64,000 nt of DNA from Myxococcales bacterium (GCA_947473045.1 CANJCO010000010.1:38625-102624); one strand, 5' to 3'; shown: positions 37,237 to 47,465, counted from the stretch's first letter. The notes: a model not told the origin generated them from the letters alone. Numbers and translations are program-made.

Positions 37237-38121
37237 TCACAGCGCCTTGAGCCGCGGGAGCTCTCCCGCGGTCACGCAGCACCCGCCGCTTCGTCGAAGC
37301 GCGAGCTCGAGCACCGCGGCGCGCCACGCAAGCCACGCGCGATCGTGGACCGGAGCCTCGCGCGCGGCCTCTGCGCGCACGGTGGCCAGCTGCCGGGTCC
37401 ACGCAGCGAGCACAGCGTCGGGGGCGCGCGCCGGATCGCGCTCGACCTTCGACCCGGCGAGGACCGCCACGGGATCTTTGACGAGATACCCGCGCGATCG
37501 CAGGTGCGATTCCATCGCCGCGCGATGAAGGGCGCCGGTCAGCACGAGCACCCGCTTGGGCTTTTTGACGTCGATCGCGGCGTCGGTCTCGTGTTCGAGC
37601 CAGGCCTCGTCGCGCGCCCACCCCGGATCGCCTTGAGGGCGCCTGGCGCGGGCGTTCTGCGCCTCGTCGACGCGGCGCGCGGCCGCCGCCCCGTTGAGGG
37701 AATCAAACGTCGCAGCGGGGCCCGCGTCCGCATCGGCCGACGGGTCCCGGTCGCCCTCCGGTCCGCCGACCGGTCGCTGCCCTACCCCGAACACGTCGCT
37801 GCCGCGCGTGCCGGCCACGTGAGCGACATAGGCCAGCTCGACAGGCGCTTCGACCTCCCGATCACCCCGCAGCGCCGTAGGGGCCACGTCAAAGAGCACG
37901 GCGTCGGGCCGAAACGCGTCCATCGCGTCGCCCACGCGAGAAAGCGGGTAGGCCGGCGTCGACAGATGCAAATCGCCGATCGTGGCGAGCACCATCGCCT
38001 GCTCTTCCGGCTCCGTCACGCACGGTCGTTCGGCCTTCGAAGGATGCGCAGGCTCGGGGGGCACGCAGGCCCCGAAACCGAGCGTCCCGAGCACCAGCAC
38101 CTGCGATAAAAAGAGCTTCAC
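37237..38121 (-). CDS. Hypothetical lipoprotein, possibly TraB/GumN-like
   Basis: A 294-residue protein with a signal peptide ending at Cys19 (GFGAC). I do not recognise it firmly. The stretches ATIGDLHLSTPAYPLSRVG, AFRPDAVLFDV and VLVLTGALHRAAMESHLRSR recall the TraB/PrgY/GumN group, where a GxxH-type motif and a late GALH motif frame the domain. The middle region is Asp/Ala-rich and probably disordered. It converges on the phosphohexomutase gene with 7 bases between stops, and diverges from rpmI. Confidence 0.45.
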   Translation of the reverse strand: MKLFLSQVLVLGTLGFGACVPPEPAHPSKAERPCVTEPEEQAMVLATIGDLHLSTPAYPLSRVGDAMDAFRPDAVLFDVAPTALRGDREVEAPVELAYVAHVAGTRGSDVFGVGQRPVGGPEGDRDPSADADAGPAATFDSLNGAAAARRVDEAQNARARRPQGDPGWARDEAWLEHETDAAIDVKKPKRVLVLTGALHRAAMESHLRSRGYLVKDPVAVLAGSKVERDPARAPDAVLAAWTRQLATVRAEAAREAPVHDRAWLAWRAAVLELALRRSGGCCVTAGELPRLKAL

Positions 38122-38212
38122 TGCCGGTAACCCTTAGCGCAAAAACGCCGCCGAAAGCGGCCCAGGGCGCGCGGCAGGGCGCGCGAAGAAAAAACGCGAT
38201 GCGCTAACGTTG

Positions 38213-38241
38213 TTGACACCGCGCCGAAGTTCGACAATAAA
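38213..38241 (+). promoter_or_regulatory. Sigma-70-type promoter of rpmI operon
   Basis: TTGACA at 38213-38218, a 17-base spacer and AATAAA at 38236-38241. The -35 is a perfect consensus and the -10 matches four of six. It lies 73 bases upstream of rpmI in the 192-base divergent gap. A short hairpin (GCGGA, ttt, TCCGC, 38272-38284) follows in the leader. Confidence 0.65.
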
Positions 38242-38313
38242 ACGCCCCCCGCTTCACAAGGGCTGGCAACAGCGGATTTTCCGCGGCCTACAGTGAGCGA
38301 AACGAGGCTCCTC

Positions 38314-38511
38314 ATGCCCAAGATGAAGACCAATAAAAGCGCAGCAAAGCGCTTCAAGGTTTCTGGAACTGGCCGAGTTCGCCGCCCCAAAGCGGGCGGA
38401 AACCACCTCTTGCAGGAAAAGAGCCGCAAGCGGCTCCGCCGTCTCCGCAAGAACGACATGGTCAACAAGACGCTCGAGCGCAAGATCAAGCGCTTGATCC
38501 CCTACGGCTGA
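38314..38511 (+). CDS. rpmI: 50S ribosomal protein L35
   Basis: A 65-residue basic ribosomal protein. It begins MPKMKTNKSAAKRF and ends RKIKRLIPYG, both diagnostic. The start is the ATG at 38314, preceded by GAGG; an in-frame upstream GTG-type extension is not needed. In many bacteria infC precedes rpmI, but here the upstream gene is an unrelated divergent lipoprotein, and a strong promoter lies in the gap. rplT follows after 18 bases with AGAGGAG as its ribosome-binding site. Confidence 0.98.
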   Translation: MPKMKTNKSAAKRFKVSGTGRVRRPKAGGNHLLQEKSRKRLRRLRKNDMVNKTLERKIKRLIPYG

Positions 38512-38529
38512 TAAGAGGAGCGAAAAGAT

Positions 38530-38883
38530 ATGCCCCGCGCAAAACGAGGCTTTAAAGCCCGCCGCCGCCGCAACCGTATCCTGAAGCACGCTTCAGGATA
38601 CCACAGCGCCCGATCACGCCTCTTCGCGCAAGCGAAGGAGGTCGTCATGAAGGCTTGGGTGTATGCGTACGCCCACCGCAAGCGCAAGAAGCGCGACTTC
38701 CGCCGCCTGTGGATCGCGCGCATCAACGCCGCAGCCCGCCAGAACGGCACCAGCTACTCGCGCCTCATGCACGGCCTCAAGAACGCCAAGGTCGCTCTCG
38801 ACCGCAAGATCCTCAGCGATCTCGCGATTACAGACGCCGGCACGTTCACCCAGATCGTGCACGCAGCGGGCGCCTCCAAGTAG
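38530..38883 (+). CDS. rplT: 50S ribosomal protein L20
   Basis: A 117-residue ribosomal assembly protein beginning MPRAKRGFKARRRRNRILK, with the conserved ASGYHSARSRLF, AYAHRKRKKRDFRRLWI and the C-terminal SRLMHGLKNA. In E. coli and Bacillus this protein represses its own operon by binding the leader mRNA; the rpmI leader here shows no obvious mimic. It is followed by a terminator-like hairpin before pheS. Confidence 0.98.
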   Translation: MPRAKRGFKARRRRNRILKHASGYHSARSRLFAQAKEVVMKAWVYAYAHRKRKKRDFRRLWIARINAAARQNGTSYSRLMHGLKNAKVALDRKILSDLAITDAGTFTQIVHAAGASK

Positions 38884-38904
38884 CGTCCCAAGCGTAAGCT
38901 TCCT

Positions 38905-38948
38905 CGAGCGTCCACGGCTTCACGGCCCTGGGCGCTCGATTCGTTTTG
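38905..38948 (+). terminator. Terminator- or attenuator-like hairpin before pheS
   Basis: CGAGCGTCCA (38905-38914) pairs with TGGGCGCTCG (38929-38938): 10 base pairs with one G-U, followed by ATTCGTTTTG. It stands in the 132-base gap between rplT and pheS, where it could end part of the ribosomal transcripts or attenuate pheST. A further palindrome, GACGCCGGCGTC, lies near 38984. Confidence 0.5.
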
Positions 38949-39015
38949 TCCATCGGCCGCGGCAGACGCGGCGGCCACGCATCGACGCCGGCGTCCGTGC
39001 TATGGGGGAGCCGCC

Positions 39016-40071
39016 ATGAGTGACGCCCACGCAACGATTATCGCCTCCCTCGAGCAGCTCGCAGGCGCCTTCCAGGCGAGCTTCGACGCCGCCCCAAACG
39101 AGCAACTGCTCCGCGACGAGAACGCGAAGGTCCTCGGCAAGAAGGGCGCCCTTACGGCCATTCTGAAGGAGATGGGCAAGGTGTCGGCCGACGCCCGAAA
39201 GTCGATCGGCGAGCGCGTGAACGCCCTGAAATCCGAGGTCGAGCGGGCCTTCGACGATCGCCTCGCCGGGATTCGCAGGCGCGAGCGCGAAGCCGAGCTC
39301 AGCGCGCCCGCGTTCGATCTCACGCTGCCGGCGCGAACGCCGGCGCCGCGCGGACACGCCCACCCTATTTCAATCGTGCGCGATGAGATCGTCGGCATCT
39401 TCGAGTCGATGGGGTTTTCGGTGTTCGACGGGCCCCAGATCGACACGCCCGCAAACAACTTCGACAAGCTTGGCTTTCCGCCCGATCACCCGGCGACCGA
39501 CATGCACGACACGTTCTACACGACGGCCGGCCACGTGCTCCGAACGCACACGAGCAACATTCAAGTGCGGGCGATGACCACGCAGAAGCCGCCCTTCGCC
39601 TTCATCGCGCCGGGCGCGTGTTACAGGGTCGACAGCGACCTCACGCACTCGCCGATGTTCCACCAGATCGAGGCGTTCGTGGTGGCTGAGCACGTCACGC
39701 TCGCCCACTTGAAAGGCGTGCTCGCCGAGTTCGCCGAGCGCTTCTACGGCACCGGAACGCCCGTGCGGCTGCGGCCCAGCTATTTCCCGTTCACGGAGCC
39801 CTCGGCCGAGGTTGATATAGCCTGTGTATTCTGCAAGCAATCGGACGGCGCGCGCGCGGGCTGCGCCGTCTGCAAGCACTCCGGGTGGATCGAAATCCTC
39901 GGCAGCGGCATGATCGACCCGCTCGTTTTCGAGCAGTGCGGCCTCGACCCGGAGCGCTGGAGCGGCTTCGCGCTGGGCATGGGCATCGAGCGTCAGGCGA
40001 TGCTTCGCTACGGCATCCCCGAGATTCGGCTGCTCTTCGACAACGACCCTCGCTTCCTCGCGCAGTTCTAA
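39016..40071 (+). CDS. pheS: Phenylalanyl-tRNA synthetase alpha subunit
   Basis: A 351-residue catalytic subunit of the alpha2-beta2 enzyme. The N-terminal coiled coil (residues 1-90) should bind tRNA. The class II motifs follow: HPISIVRDEIVGIFESMGF, DMHDTFYTT, LRTHTSNIQVRAM, the motif 2 GACYRVDSDLTHSPMFHQIE, and motif 3 GFALGMGIERQAML. A CxxC/CxxC pair (CVFC, CAVC) lies before the conserved GWIEILGSGMI, as in several other bacteria. pheT follows after 14 bases. One copy of the dispersed palindrome overlaps the first Cys pair. Confidence 0.97.
   Translation: MSDAHATIIASLEQLAGAFQASFDAAPNEQLLRDENAKVLGKKGALTAILKEMGKVSADARKSIGERVNALKSEVERAFDDRLAGIRRREREAELSAPAFDLTLPARTPAPRGHAHPISIVRDEIVGIFESMGFSVFDGPQIDTPANNFDKLGFPPDHPATDMHDTFYTTAGHVLRTHTSNIQVRAMTTQKPPFAFIAPGACYRVDSDLTHSPMFHQIEAFVVAEHVTLAHLKGVLAEFAERFYGTGTPVRLRPSYFPFTEPSAEVDIACVFCKQSDGARAGCAVCKHSGWIEILGSGMIDPLVFEQCGLDPERWSGFALGMGIERQAMLRYGIPEIRLLFDNDPRFLAQF
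39825..39835. repeat. Dispersed palindrome TGYANNNTRCA, copy 14
   Basis: TGTATTCTGCA, inside pheS. It encodes Cys-Val-Phe-Cys with GTA, and a rare ATA codon lies three codons before the Val. Confidence 0.8.
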
Positions 40072-40085
40072 CCGGGAAACAGACC

Positions 40086-42497
40086 ATGAAAGCCTCATTT
40101 GCCTGGTTGAAGCAGCTCGTCCCGCACCTGCCTGATGACCCCCGCGCGCTCGCCGATCGGCTCACCGCGGCGGGCATCGAAGTCGAGGGCATTACCGCCT
40201 ACGGGCAGGGAACCGAGACGTGCGTCCTCGCGTGGGTGGTATCTACGCGTCCTCACCCCACCAAGAGCGGACTGCGGCTGGTGACGGTTGACCGCGGCGA
40301 GGGCTCGCAGGAGATCGTGTGCGGCGCGCCGAACGTCCCCGAACCCGGCGGCGTCGTCGTGCTCGCGCCCCTCGGAGCGCACCTGCCCGCGAAGAACATG
40401 ACGATCGGTCGCCGCGACATCGGCGGCATCGTCAGCGAGGGCATGCTTTGCAGCGAGAGCGAGCTCGGCCTCTCCGACGAGTCGGCCGGCATCCTCGTGC
40501 TGCCGCCCGGCTTTGCGCCGCCCGGAACACGCCTCAACGACGCCATCCCCGAAACCCGCGACAGCATCTTCGAAATCGGGCTGACGCCCAACCGACCCGA
40601 CGGTCTCGGGCACATCGGCCTGGCGCGCGAGGCGGCGGCGCTGCTCGGAGTGCCCTGGACGCGGCCCGATCCCGAGGCGCCTGTGCGGCAGCGCGACGGG
40701 AGCGCCGTAGACGCCGTGTCGATCGCCATCGCGGCGCGCGATCGCTGCGCGCACTACGGTGCGTCGGTCGTTGAATCCGTGACGATCGGTGCGTCGCCGT
40801 CGGGCATTCGCTACCGCCTCGCCGCGCTCGGCGTTCGATCCATCTCGACGGCGGTCGACGTCACCAACCTCGTGATGCTTGAGTTCGGGCATCCACTCCA
40901 CGCCTTCGATCTCGACAAAGTGCGCGGCGCCGCGCTGATCGTGCGACGGGCAACCGAGGGCGAGCAGCTCATCACGCTCGACGGCGTCACGCGCGCGCTC
41001 GCCGCAGACGACCTCGTGATCGCCGACGCAGAGGGCCCCATCGCGCTGGCAGGAGTGATGGGCGGCGCGTCGAGTGAGATTTCGGCCTCGACCACGCGGG
41101 TGCTGCTCGAGTGCGCGACGTTCGATCCGCGCAGCGTGCGCCGAACGGCACGCCGCCACGGGCTGCACTCGGAGTCGAGCCACCGCTTCGAGCGCGGCAT
41201 CGATCACAGCGACTCGCGCGACTGCCTCGCGCAGGCCACAGCGCTGACGGTGCGCCTGTGCGGGGGAACCGCGCTGCGCGATGCGGCGTTCGCCGAGGGC
41301 GATGCGCCAGCGGCAGTCAGGGTCACGCTGCGCGCCGGCGCCGCGCGACGCGTGCTCGGCATCGACATCACCCCCGCCGAGTCGAAGGGCACGCTCGAGC
41401 GACTCGGACTTCGCGTGGTGGCCGAGAGCGACGAAGCCCTCACGCTCGAAGTCCCCGCGCACAGGCCCGATCTGACGCGAGAGATTGATCTCGTGGAGGA
41501 GCTGGTTCGCGTGCGCGGCATGGATACGGTGGCGGCCGAGTTGCCCTCCGTGAGGCCTACGCGGCCGTGGGGCGGACGCGAAGCGCTGCTGCGCAGGGTG
41601 CGCGGCGCGGGCGTTGCGCTGGGCCTGTCCGAGGCGTTGACGTTCGGCTTTACGTCGCGCGCCTCGCTCGCCGCGATGGGCGCGCCGGAGCCAGCTGTCG
41701 CCCTGCAAAATCCGCTGACCTCCGAGCTCGATGTGATGCGCACGAGCTTGCTGCCGGGTCTCTTCGAGGCCGCGAGCCGCGCGCGCAGGCACGGGGAAGG
41801 CAGCCTCGCGCTGTTCACCACAGGCGTCGTTTTTCTGTCGGGCGAGGGACCGAACGCACTTCCACGAGAGCCCGCCATGTTCGCGGCGGTGCTCGCAGGG
41901 GAGGCACCGGCGCGCCTCGCCAAGCCCCGCCCCCGCGACGTATGGGACGCCACCGGGCTCGCGCTCGAGCTGGTCGCCCGCCTCACGCGCGAGGCGCCTG
42001 AGCTGCTCGCAGACCCGAACGCGGCACCGTACCTGCACCCCCGCGGAGCCGCCTCGATCCATGTGCATAATACACGTGTTGGCGTCCTGGGACCGATTCA
42101 CCCAAACGTCGCGGAGGCGCTCGACGTCGATCCGCGCGCGCTGATCGTCGAGATCGATCTCGACGCCATCGCCGCCGTGGGCACCCGGGTGCCGCACTAC
42201 GCGCCGATTCCGCGCTTTCCCGCCTCCGCCCGCGACATCGCGCTCGTGGTGCGCGATGACGTCGCTGCGGGGCTGGTGCTCGGCGCCGTGCGCGAGGCCG
42301 CCGGACCGCTCGCCGAGGGCGTGAGTCTGTTCGATCGCTTCACCGGACAGCACGTGCCCGAAGGTCACGTGAGTCTCGCGCTGCGCATCGTCTATCGCGC
42401 GACCGATCGCACGCTCACCGACGCCGAGGTCGACCAAAGCCACGCCAGAGTGGTGGCTGCGATCGCCGACCGGTTCAGCGCGACGTTGCGGGCGTGA
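40086..42497 (+). CDS. pheT: Phenylalanyl-tRNA synthetase beta subunit
   Basis: An 803-residue subunit from ATG 40086. Domains in order: the EMAP-like tRNA-binding fold (about residues 40-150, with GAPNVPEPG and EGMLCSESELGL), the B3/B4 editing region (ESSHRFERGIDHSDS and neighbours), B5 (RAGAARRVLGIDITPAE), the core fold, and the C-terminal anticodon-binding domain (FPASARDIALVVRDD to the end). The length is normal. A very long open frame on the opposite strand is an artefact of GC-rich codon use. One copy of the dispersed palindrome lies inside. Confidence 0.97.
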   Translation: MKASFAWLKQLVPHLPDDPRALADRLTAAGIEVEGITAYGQGTETCVLAWVVSTRPHPTKSGLRLVTVDRGEGSQEIVCGAPNVPEPGGVVVLAPLGAHLPAKNMTIGRRDIGGIVSEGMLCSESELGLSDESAGILVLPPGFAPPGTRLNDAIPETRDSIFEIGLTPNRPDGLGHIGLAREAAALLGVPWTRPDPEAPVRQRDGSAVDAVSIAIAARDRCAHYGASVVESVTIGASPSGIRYRLAALGVRSISTAVDVTNLVMLEFGHPLHAFDLDKVRGAALIVRRATEGEQLITLDGVTRALAADDLVIADAEGPIALAGVMGGASSEISASTTRVLLECATFDPRSVRRTARRHGLHSESSHRFERGIDHSDSRDCLAQATALTVRLCGGTALRDAAFAEGDAPAAVRVTLRAGAARRVLGIDITPAESKGTLERLGLRVVAESDEALTLEVPAHRPDLTREIDLVEELVRVRGMDTVAAELPSVRPTRPWGGREALLRRVRGAGVALGLSEALTFGFTSRASLAAMGAPEPAVALQNPLTSELDVMRTSLLPGLFEAASRARRHGEGSLALFTTGVVFLSGEGPNALPREPAMFAAVLAGEAPARLAKPRPRDVWDATGLALELVARLTREAPELLADPNAAPYLHPRGAASIHVHNTRVGVLGPIHPNVAEALDVDPRALIVEIDLDAIAAVGTRVPHYAPIPRFPASARDIALVVRDDVAAGLVLGAVREAAGPLAEGVSLFDRFTGQHVPEGHVSLALRIVYRATDRTLTDAEVDQSHARVVAAIADRFSATLRA
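42064..42074. repeat. Dispersed palindrome TGYANNNTRCA, copy 15
   Basis: TGCATAATACA, inside pheT. It encodes Val-His-Asn-Thr with AAT and ACA, followed by CGT and GTT. Confidence 0.8.
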
Positions 42498-42545
42498 TGC
42501 TCCCTCGCGGGTGCGCCCAGGGCCGAACGTCGCTACGCTGATCGG

Positions 42546-43796
<1,251 letters not shown>

Positions 43797-43875
43797 CGCC
43801 AGCGAGTCGTGATAACCTCCCGCCGGACGACGACGCGCGGTGGCCGCGGGACGTTGACGACTCAGGAGCCCTTCG

Positions 43876-45147
43876 ATGCACGCACGTCAGCGCATGTACC
43901 TCTTCGGGCTTTCAATGGCGCTCGCGACGGGCTGTGCGGCGATCGCGGGCCTTGAAGATCGGCCCCTCGACGTGGCCTCCGATGCCAGCCTCGAGGCTCC
44001 CGATGCGAGCCTGACCGACGCAGCGCGCTGCAGCGCGGAGCAGTCGCTGTGCGCCGAAAAATGCCGCGATTTGCTCGTCGATCGCGCGAACTGCGGCGCG
44101 TGCGGCAAAGCCTGCAACGCGGGAGAGGTCTGCTCCGCGGGCCAGTGCGGCGTCACGTGTCAGCCGAGTCTGTCGCTTTGCGCGCCTACCGACGCCGGGG
44201 GCGCCGATGCGTCATCCGCCGATGCGGCCTCGTCCGCGCCTGGGGCGTACTGCGCAAACTTCGCCACCGACAACGCCAATTGCGGCGGGTGCGGGGTGAC
44301 GTGCGCCGCGGGCGCGGCGTGCAGCGCGGGCCAGTGCAGACTCACCTGTCAAAGCGGACTGTCGATCTGCTCAAAGGCGATCGCCGACGCCGGCGCGCAA
44401 GACGCCTCGACCGACGCAGCGAGCTCCGATGCAGCGAGCTCCGATGCGGCCGCCGAGGGCGGCGCCCAGGACGGCGGCGTGCTCGCTTCGACCTACTGCG
44501 CGAACCTGGCGTCGGACGACAGCAACTGCGGCGCATGCGGAGTGACGTGCGGCGCCGCGTTGCACTGCTCCTCCGGCAGTTGCACCAACGGCTGCGGCAA
44601 CCTGTCGCTCTGCGCCGCGCCCGACGGCGGCAGCCCCTTTTGCGCAGACACGACGACCGACTCGAACAACTGCGGCGGCTGCGGCAAGACCTGCACGGTG
44701 ACGCAGTTTTGCTCGAACAAGACCTGCCTGAGCAAGACGCTCACCTACAACATCGCGCTCGCCCAGCTCGACAACCAGGGCACCAACTGCGGGACGGGCA
44801 ACTATTATAACGGATGCGCAGGCGCGTTCGGGTTCCACTGGACCGACACCGGCGGCGGCTCGGTCAAGTCGCTGACGATCCAGACGAACTACGGCGTCGA
44901 CTGCGCGGCGCAGATCATGCCCGTGACCCTCAACGGCGCGGTCATCGGCAGCGTCGCGTCGAGCAACGCGCACTGCACCTGCGCGCTCTACACGAACCTG
45001 GTCACCGTGCCGGTGAGCAGCGTGGCCTCATACAAAGTCGGAGGCGCAAACGCGCTGTCGTTCACGAGCCCGTCCAACTGCCAGGGGCTCGGCACCAACG
45101 CCGGCTGGGGCGGGGCGTTCGCGCAGGTAACTGTCACCTACCAGTGA
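43876..45147 (+). CDS. Cys-rich repeat lipoprotein
   Basis: A 423-residue predicted lipoprotein, Cys20 in LATGC. Four copies of a Cys-rich module follow, each built on xNCGxCGxxC then about seven residues and C(S)xxxC: near DRANCGACGKAC, DNANCGGCGVTC, DDSNCGACGVTC and DSNNCGGCGKTC. They are separated by Asp/Ala-rich linkers. The last 140 residues are a beta-rich domain with further Cys pairs and no recognised family. Such proteins are frequent in Polyangia and of unknown function; disulfide-bonded surface adhesins are one guess. The opening CAAIAGL matches the FG-GAP lipoprotein. Confidence 0.82.
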   Translation: MHARQRMYLFGLSMALATGCAAIAGLEDRPLDVASDASLEAPDASLTDAARCSAEQSLCAEKCRDLLVDRANCGACGKACNAGEVCSAGQCGVTCQPSLSLCAPTDAGGADASSADAASSAPGAYCANFATDNANCGGCGVTCAAGAACSAGQCRLTCQSGLSICSKAIADAGAQDASTDAASSDAASSDAAAEGGAQDGGVLASTYCANLASDDSNCGACGVTCGAALHCSSGSCTNGCGNLSLCAAPDGGSPFCADTTTDSNNCGGCGKTCTVTQFCSNKTCLSKTLTYNIALAQLDNQGTNCGTGNYYNGCAGAFGFHWTDTGGGSVKSLTIQTNYGVDCAAQIMPVTLNGAVIGSVASSNAHCTCALYTNLVTVPVSSVASYKVGGANALSFTSPSNCQGLGTNAGWGGAFAQVTVTYQ

Positions 45148-45194
45148 CCGCTCCGCCGCTTCAGAGCCGCGCTGCGTTCTGGTAGCGTGGGTCG

Positions 45195-45731
45195 ATGACC
45201 GACGCGATCGATCCCAAGTTCCTCGAAATCTTTCCCGCGTGGCTGGGGCAGCTTGGGTCCGATGCGGAAGCGCTCGGCGCCATCGTGGCCGGCGACAGCG
45301 CCGACGCCGTGAAGCGGCACGCAGTCGCGAGCCTCAACTACTTGTTCAAGTCGCTCGATCTGATCCCCGACGGAGTCGAAGATCTCGGCTACCTCGACGA
45401 CGCGTTCGTGCTGCGCGTTTCGGCCGCGCAGGCCGTTGCAGAGACGCCAGAGGCGCGCGAAGGCGTACTCGAACGACTCGCGGCTGACGTAGTCGCGATC
45501 GAGGAATTTCTCGGCGACGACTACGCGCGCATCGAAGGCTATGTGCGCGGTCTCGCGGGCGGCGCAGCCCGTGGCCGCACCGTCGACGAGGTCCTTAGCG
45601 GGCCGCTCTCACGCGGCTCGTTTGTCACCGAGGTCAACGCCTGGGCCGCGGAGTATGCGGCGCCGGCGTTCGCCCGCGAGATGAAGACCGTGCTCAAGCT
45701 GCGCGCGTTTCTCCATGCGCGCCTGCCCTGA
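45195..45731 (+). CDS. YkvA-family (DUF1232) protein
   Basis: A 178-residue soluble protein. The stretch YLFKSLDLIPDGVEDLGYLDDAFVLRVSA is the DUF1232/YkvA signature, a short helical hairpin with the DLIPD motif (shown here from about residue 51). The C-terminal half is helical and unrecognised. Function in the family is unknown. The stop lies in a perfect hairpin shared with the convergent kinase gene. Confidence 0.8.
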   Translation: MTDAIDPKFLEIFPAWLGQLGSDAEALGAIVAGDSADAVKRHAVASLNYLFKSLDLIPDGVEDLGYLDDAFVLRVSAAQAVAETPEAREGVLERLAADVVAIEEFLGDDYARIEGYVRGLAGGAARGRTVDEVLSGPLSRGSFVTEVNAWAAEYAAPAFAREMKTVLKLRAFLHARLP

Positions 45732-45743
45732 CCGCTGTCAGGG
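45726..45743. terminator. Perfect hairpin between convergent stops
   Basis: CCCTGAC, loop CGCT, GTCAGGG: a perfect 7-bp stem that contains the stop codons of the YkvA-like gene and of the convergent kinase. It has no T-tract. It may terminate transcription in both directions. Confidence 0.45.
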
Positions 45744-47465
45744 CGCGCGGCTCTCGGTGCCTGGCGTGCGCTGAACGTTAATCGCAGGGCCCTGCCCCAG
45801 CATGCTGCTCATGAGCTCCTGCATCAGATCGCGGACCTCCGGCTTCGCCTTGAGGTGCGCTACGAGCAGCGCGGAGGCCTCGCTGAAGGCCTTCTCGAAA
45901 TCGACACCTTCACGCGTGCGCCCGGTGACCTTTTCGCGCCCCTGCGCGAGGTCTTCTTCGAGCGCTTCGGCGTAGCGCGCGAGCTGGGCGCGAAGCTCGT
46001 CGATCTGACGTCGCAAATCGCGCGCGTGAGCGTCTTTGACGCTCGCCTTTTGCTCGCGTTCGGCGAGCTGCTCGGTGCGCGCATCGAGCATCGCATTGGC
46101 GGCGCCCGAGCGCTCGAACACAGCGCGAAGCTGCGCGGACGGCGGCTGCTGGGCCGCGAGATCGGCCTGCTGGCGGGCGAGCCCCGCGTTCTTTTCGGCC
46201 ACCTGCCGCTGCTCACGCAGACGGGCGGCTTCCTGCTGTTCGGCAGCGGCATCACGGAGCGCGCGAGACTCTTCGTGGGCAAGCTCTTCAACCTTGCGAC
46301 CGATCTCGGCGCGCAGCGCGCGACCCCTGCGCTCGAGCGACTCGAGCTTGCGCGTATGACTCGCCACCTCACCCTCGAGGCGCGTTGCGCGCGCAGCCAA
46401 ATCCCATGCAGTCTGCAACGCCGCGGCGACGTCGGCAGGAGCGTTGCCGGACGGATACGCGCGGCTCACCATCCGCGAAAAGAGGGCGGCGCGGTTGGCC
46501 CACTCTGTGACGCCGGGAGACTGCGGCGGCGGCGGCGGCGGCGGCGGCTGCGCTTCACCGGCGGCTCCCGGATCCCACGCAGTGCTCGGCAGCGCGCGTT
46601 GCAGCGCCTTGAGGTCTTCGTGGAGATGGTGGGCGTCCTGGAAGCGACGACGGCGATCCTTCTCGAGCAGCTTCAGGACGATGGCCTCTGCGGCCGGGGC
46701 GATGTCGGCCTTGATCGATCGCGGCTTGGGCGGCGGGCTCGTACGCTGCATTTCGAGCAGCGTGTCGCGGTCGTTCGAGCGGAAGGGCAGCTGCCCCGTG
46801 AGCATCTCGAAGAAGAGCACGCCGAGGGCGTAGAGGTCGCTCTGGGGCCCCGCCTCTTCGCCGCGCGCCTGCTCGGGAGACATGTATTCAGGCGTGCCAA
46901 ACACGGCACCCTTGGGAGCGAGGCGCGGGTCCATCGCGAGGTGGGCGAGCCCGAAATCGAGAATTTTGACGAAGTCTTTGCGACCGCCGCGGACGCTGAG
47001 CAAAATATTGTCGCTCTTCAGATCGCGGTGCACAACGCCGAGGTCGTGCGCGCGGCCGAGCGCTGCGCACATCTGCTCGAGAATATCCACGCTGCGCGAC
47101 AGGAGCATCGGCCCACGCGCGAGCTCGCTCGAGAGCGCGGTGCCCACGAGGTACTCCATCACGAGATAGAGCTCGCCCTCCTCGGTCTCGCCGATGTCGT
47201 GAATGTCGATGATGTGCGCGTGATCGACCCGGTTGGCCGCGCGCGCCTCACGGAGCATCCAGGCACGCAAGTGCGTCTCGCCGCGCAAATCGGGGCGAAT
47301 CAGCTTGAGCGCGACCACGCGGTCGATGAGCACATGGCGTGCGCGGTAGACGATTCCCATCCCGCCTTCGCCGGCCCGCGCCTCGAGTCGGTAGCGGCCC
47401 GCGACGACGCGGCCGAGCATGGGGTCAGCGGGCTTGGTGCCAGTCGAGCGCGAGGTCTGGTTCAT
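45738..47465 (-). CDS. Soluble Ser/Thr kinase with coiled-coil tail
   Basis: A 575-residue kinase from ATG 47465. Kinase elements: GEGGMGIVY, Lys54 in VALKLI, Asp148 in VHRDLKSDN, DFG at 170-172, and AVFGTPEYMSPEQ. A run of eight Pro residues joins it to a long helical region (about 370-545) with heptad-like Glu/Arg/Ala/Leu composition, a likely coiled coil, including repeated Gln/Ala stretches. No membrane helix is visible, unlike the other kinases of this window. It is the last gene of a leftward series that starts at 55.4 kb. One copy of the dispersed palindrome lies inside. Confidence 0.92.
   Translation of the reverse strand: MNQTSRSTGTKPADPMLGRVVAGRYRLEARAGEGGMGIVYRARHVLIDRVVALKLIRPDLRGETHLRAWMLREARAANRVDHAHIIDIHDIGETEEGELYLVMEYLVGTALSSELARGPMLLSRSVDILEQMCAALGRAHDLGVVHRDLKSDNILLSVRGGRKDFVKILDFGLAHLAMDPRLAPKGAVFGTPEYMSPEQARGEEAGPQSDLYALGVLFFEMLTGQLPFRSNDRDTLLEMQRTSPPPKPRSIKADIAPAAEAIVLKLLEKDRRRRFQDAHHLHEDLKALQRALPSTAWDPGAAGEAQPPPPPPPPQSPGVTEWANRAALFSRMVSRAYPSGNAPADVAAALQTAWDLAARATRLEGEVASHTRKLESLERRGRALRAEIGRKVEELAHEESRALRDAAAEQQEAARLREQRQVAEKNAGLARQQADLAAQQPPSAQLRAVFERSGAANAMLDARTEQLAEREQKASVKDAHARDLRRQIDELRAQLARYAEALEEDLAQGREKVTGRTREGVDFEKAFSEASALLVAHLKAKPEVRDLMQELMSSMLGQGPAINVQRTPGTESRAP
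46407..46417. repeat. Dispersed palindrome TGYANNNTRCA, copy 17
   Basis: TGCAGTCTGCA, inside the coiled-coil kinase gene. It encodes Leu-Gln-Thr-Ala with TTG and ACT. Confidence 0.8.
46523..46548. repeat. Triplet repeat (GCG)n encoding poly-proline
   Basis: A pure 26-base GCG/CGG run, read on the minus strand as eight Pro codons between the kinase domain and the coiled coil. It is a potential slippage site whose length could vary between strains without breaking the frame. Confidence 0.85.

Noticed and set aside
38884..39015. Phe-codon leader peptide attenuator before pheS
   Set aside because: A terminator-like hairpin is present, but I find no short reading frame rich in Phe codons ahead of it.
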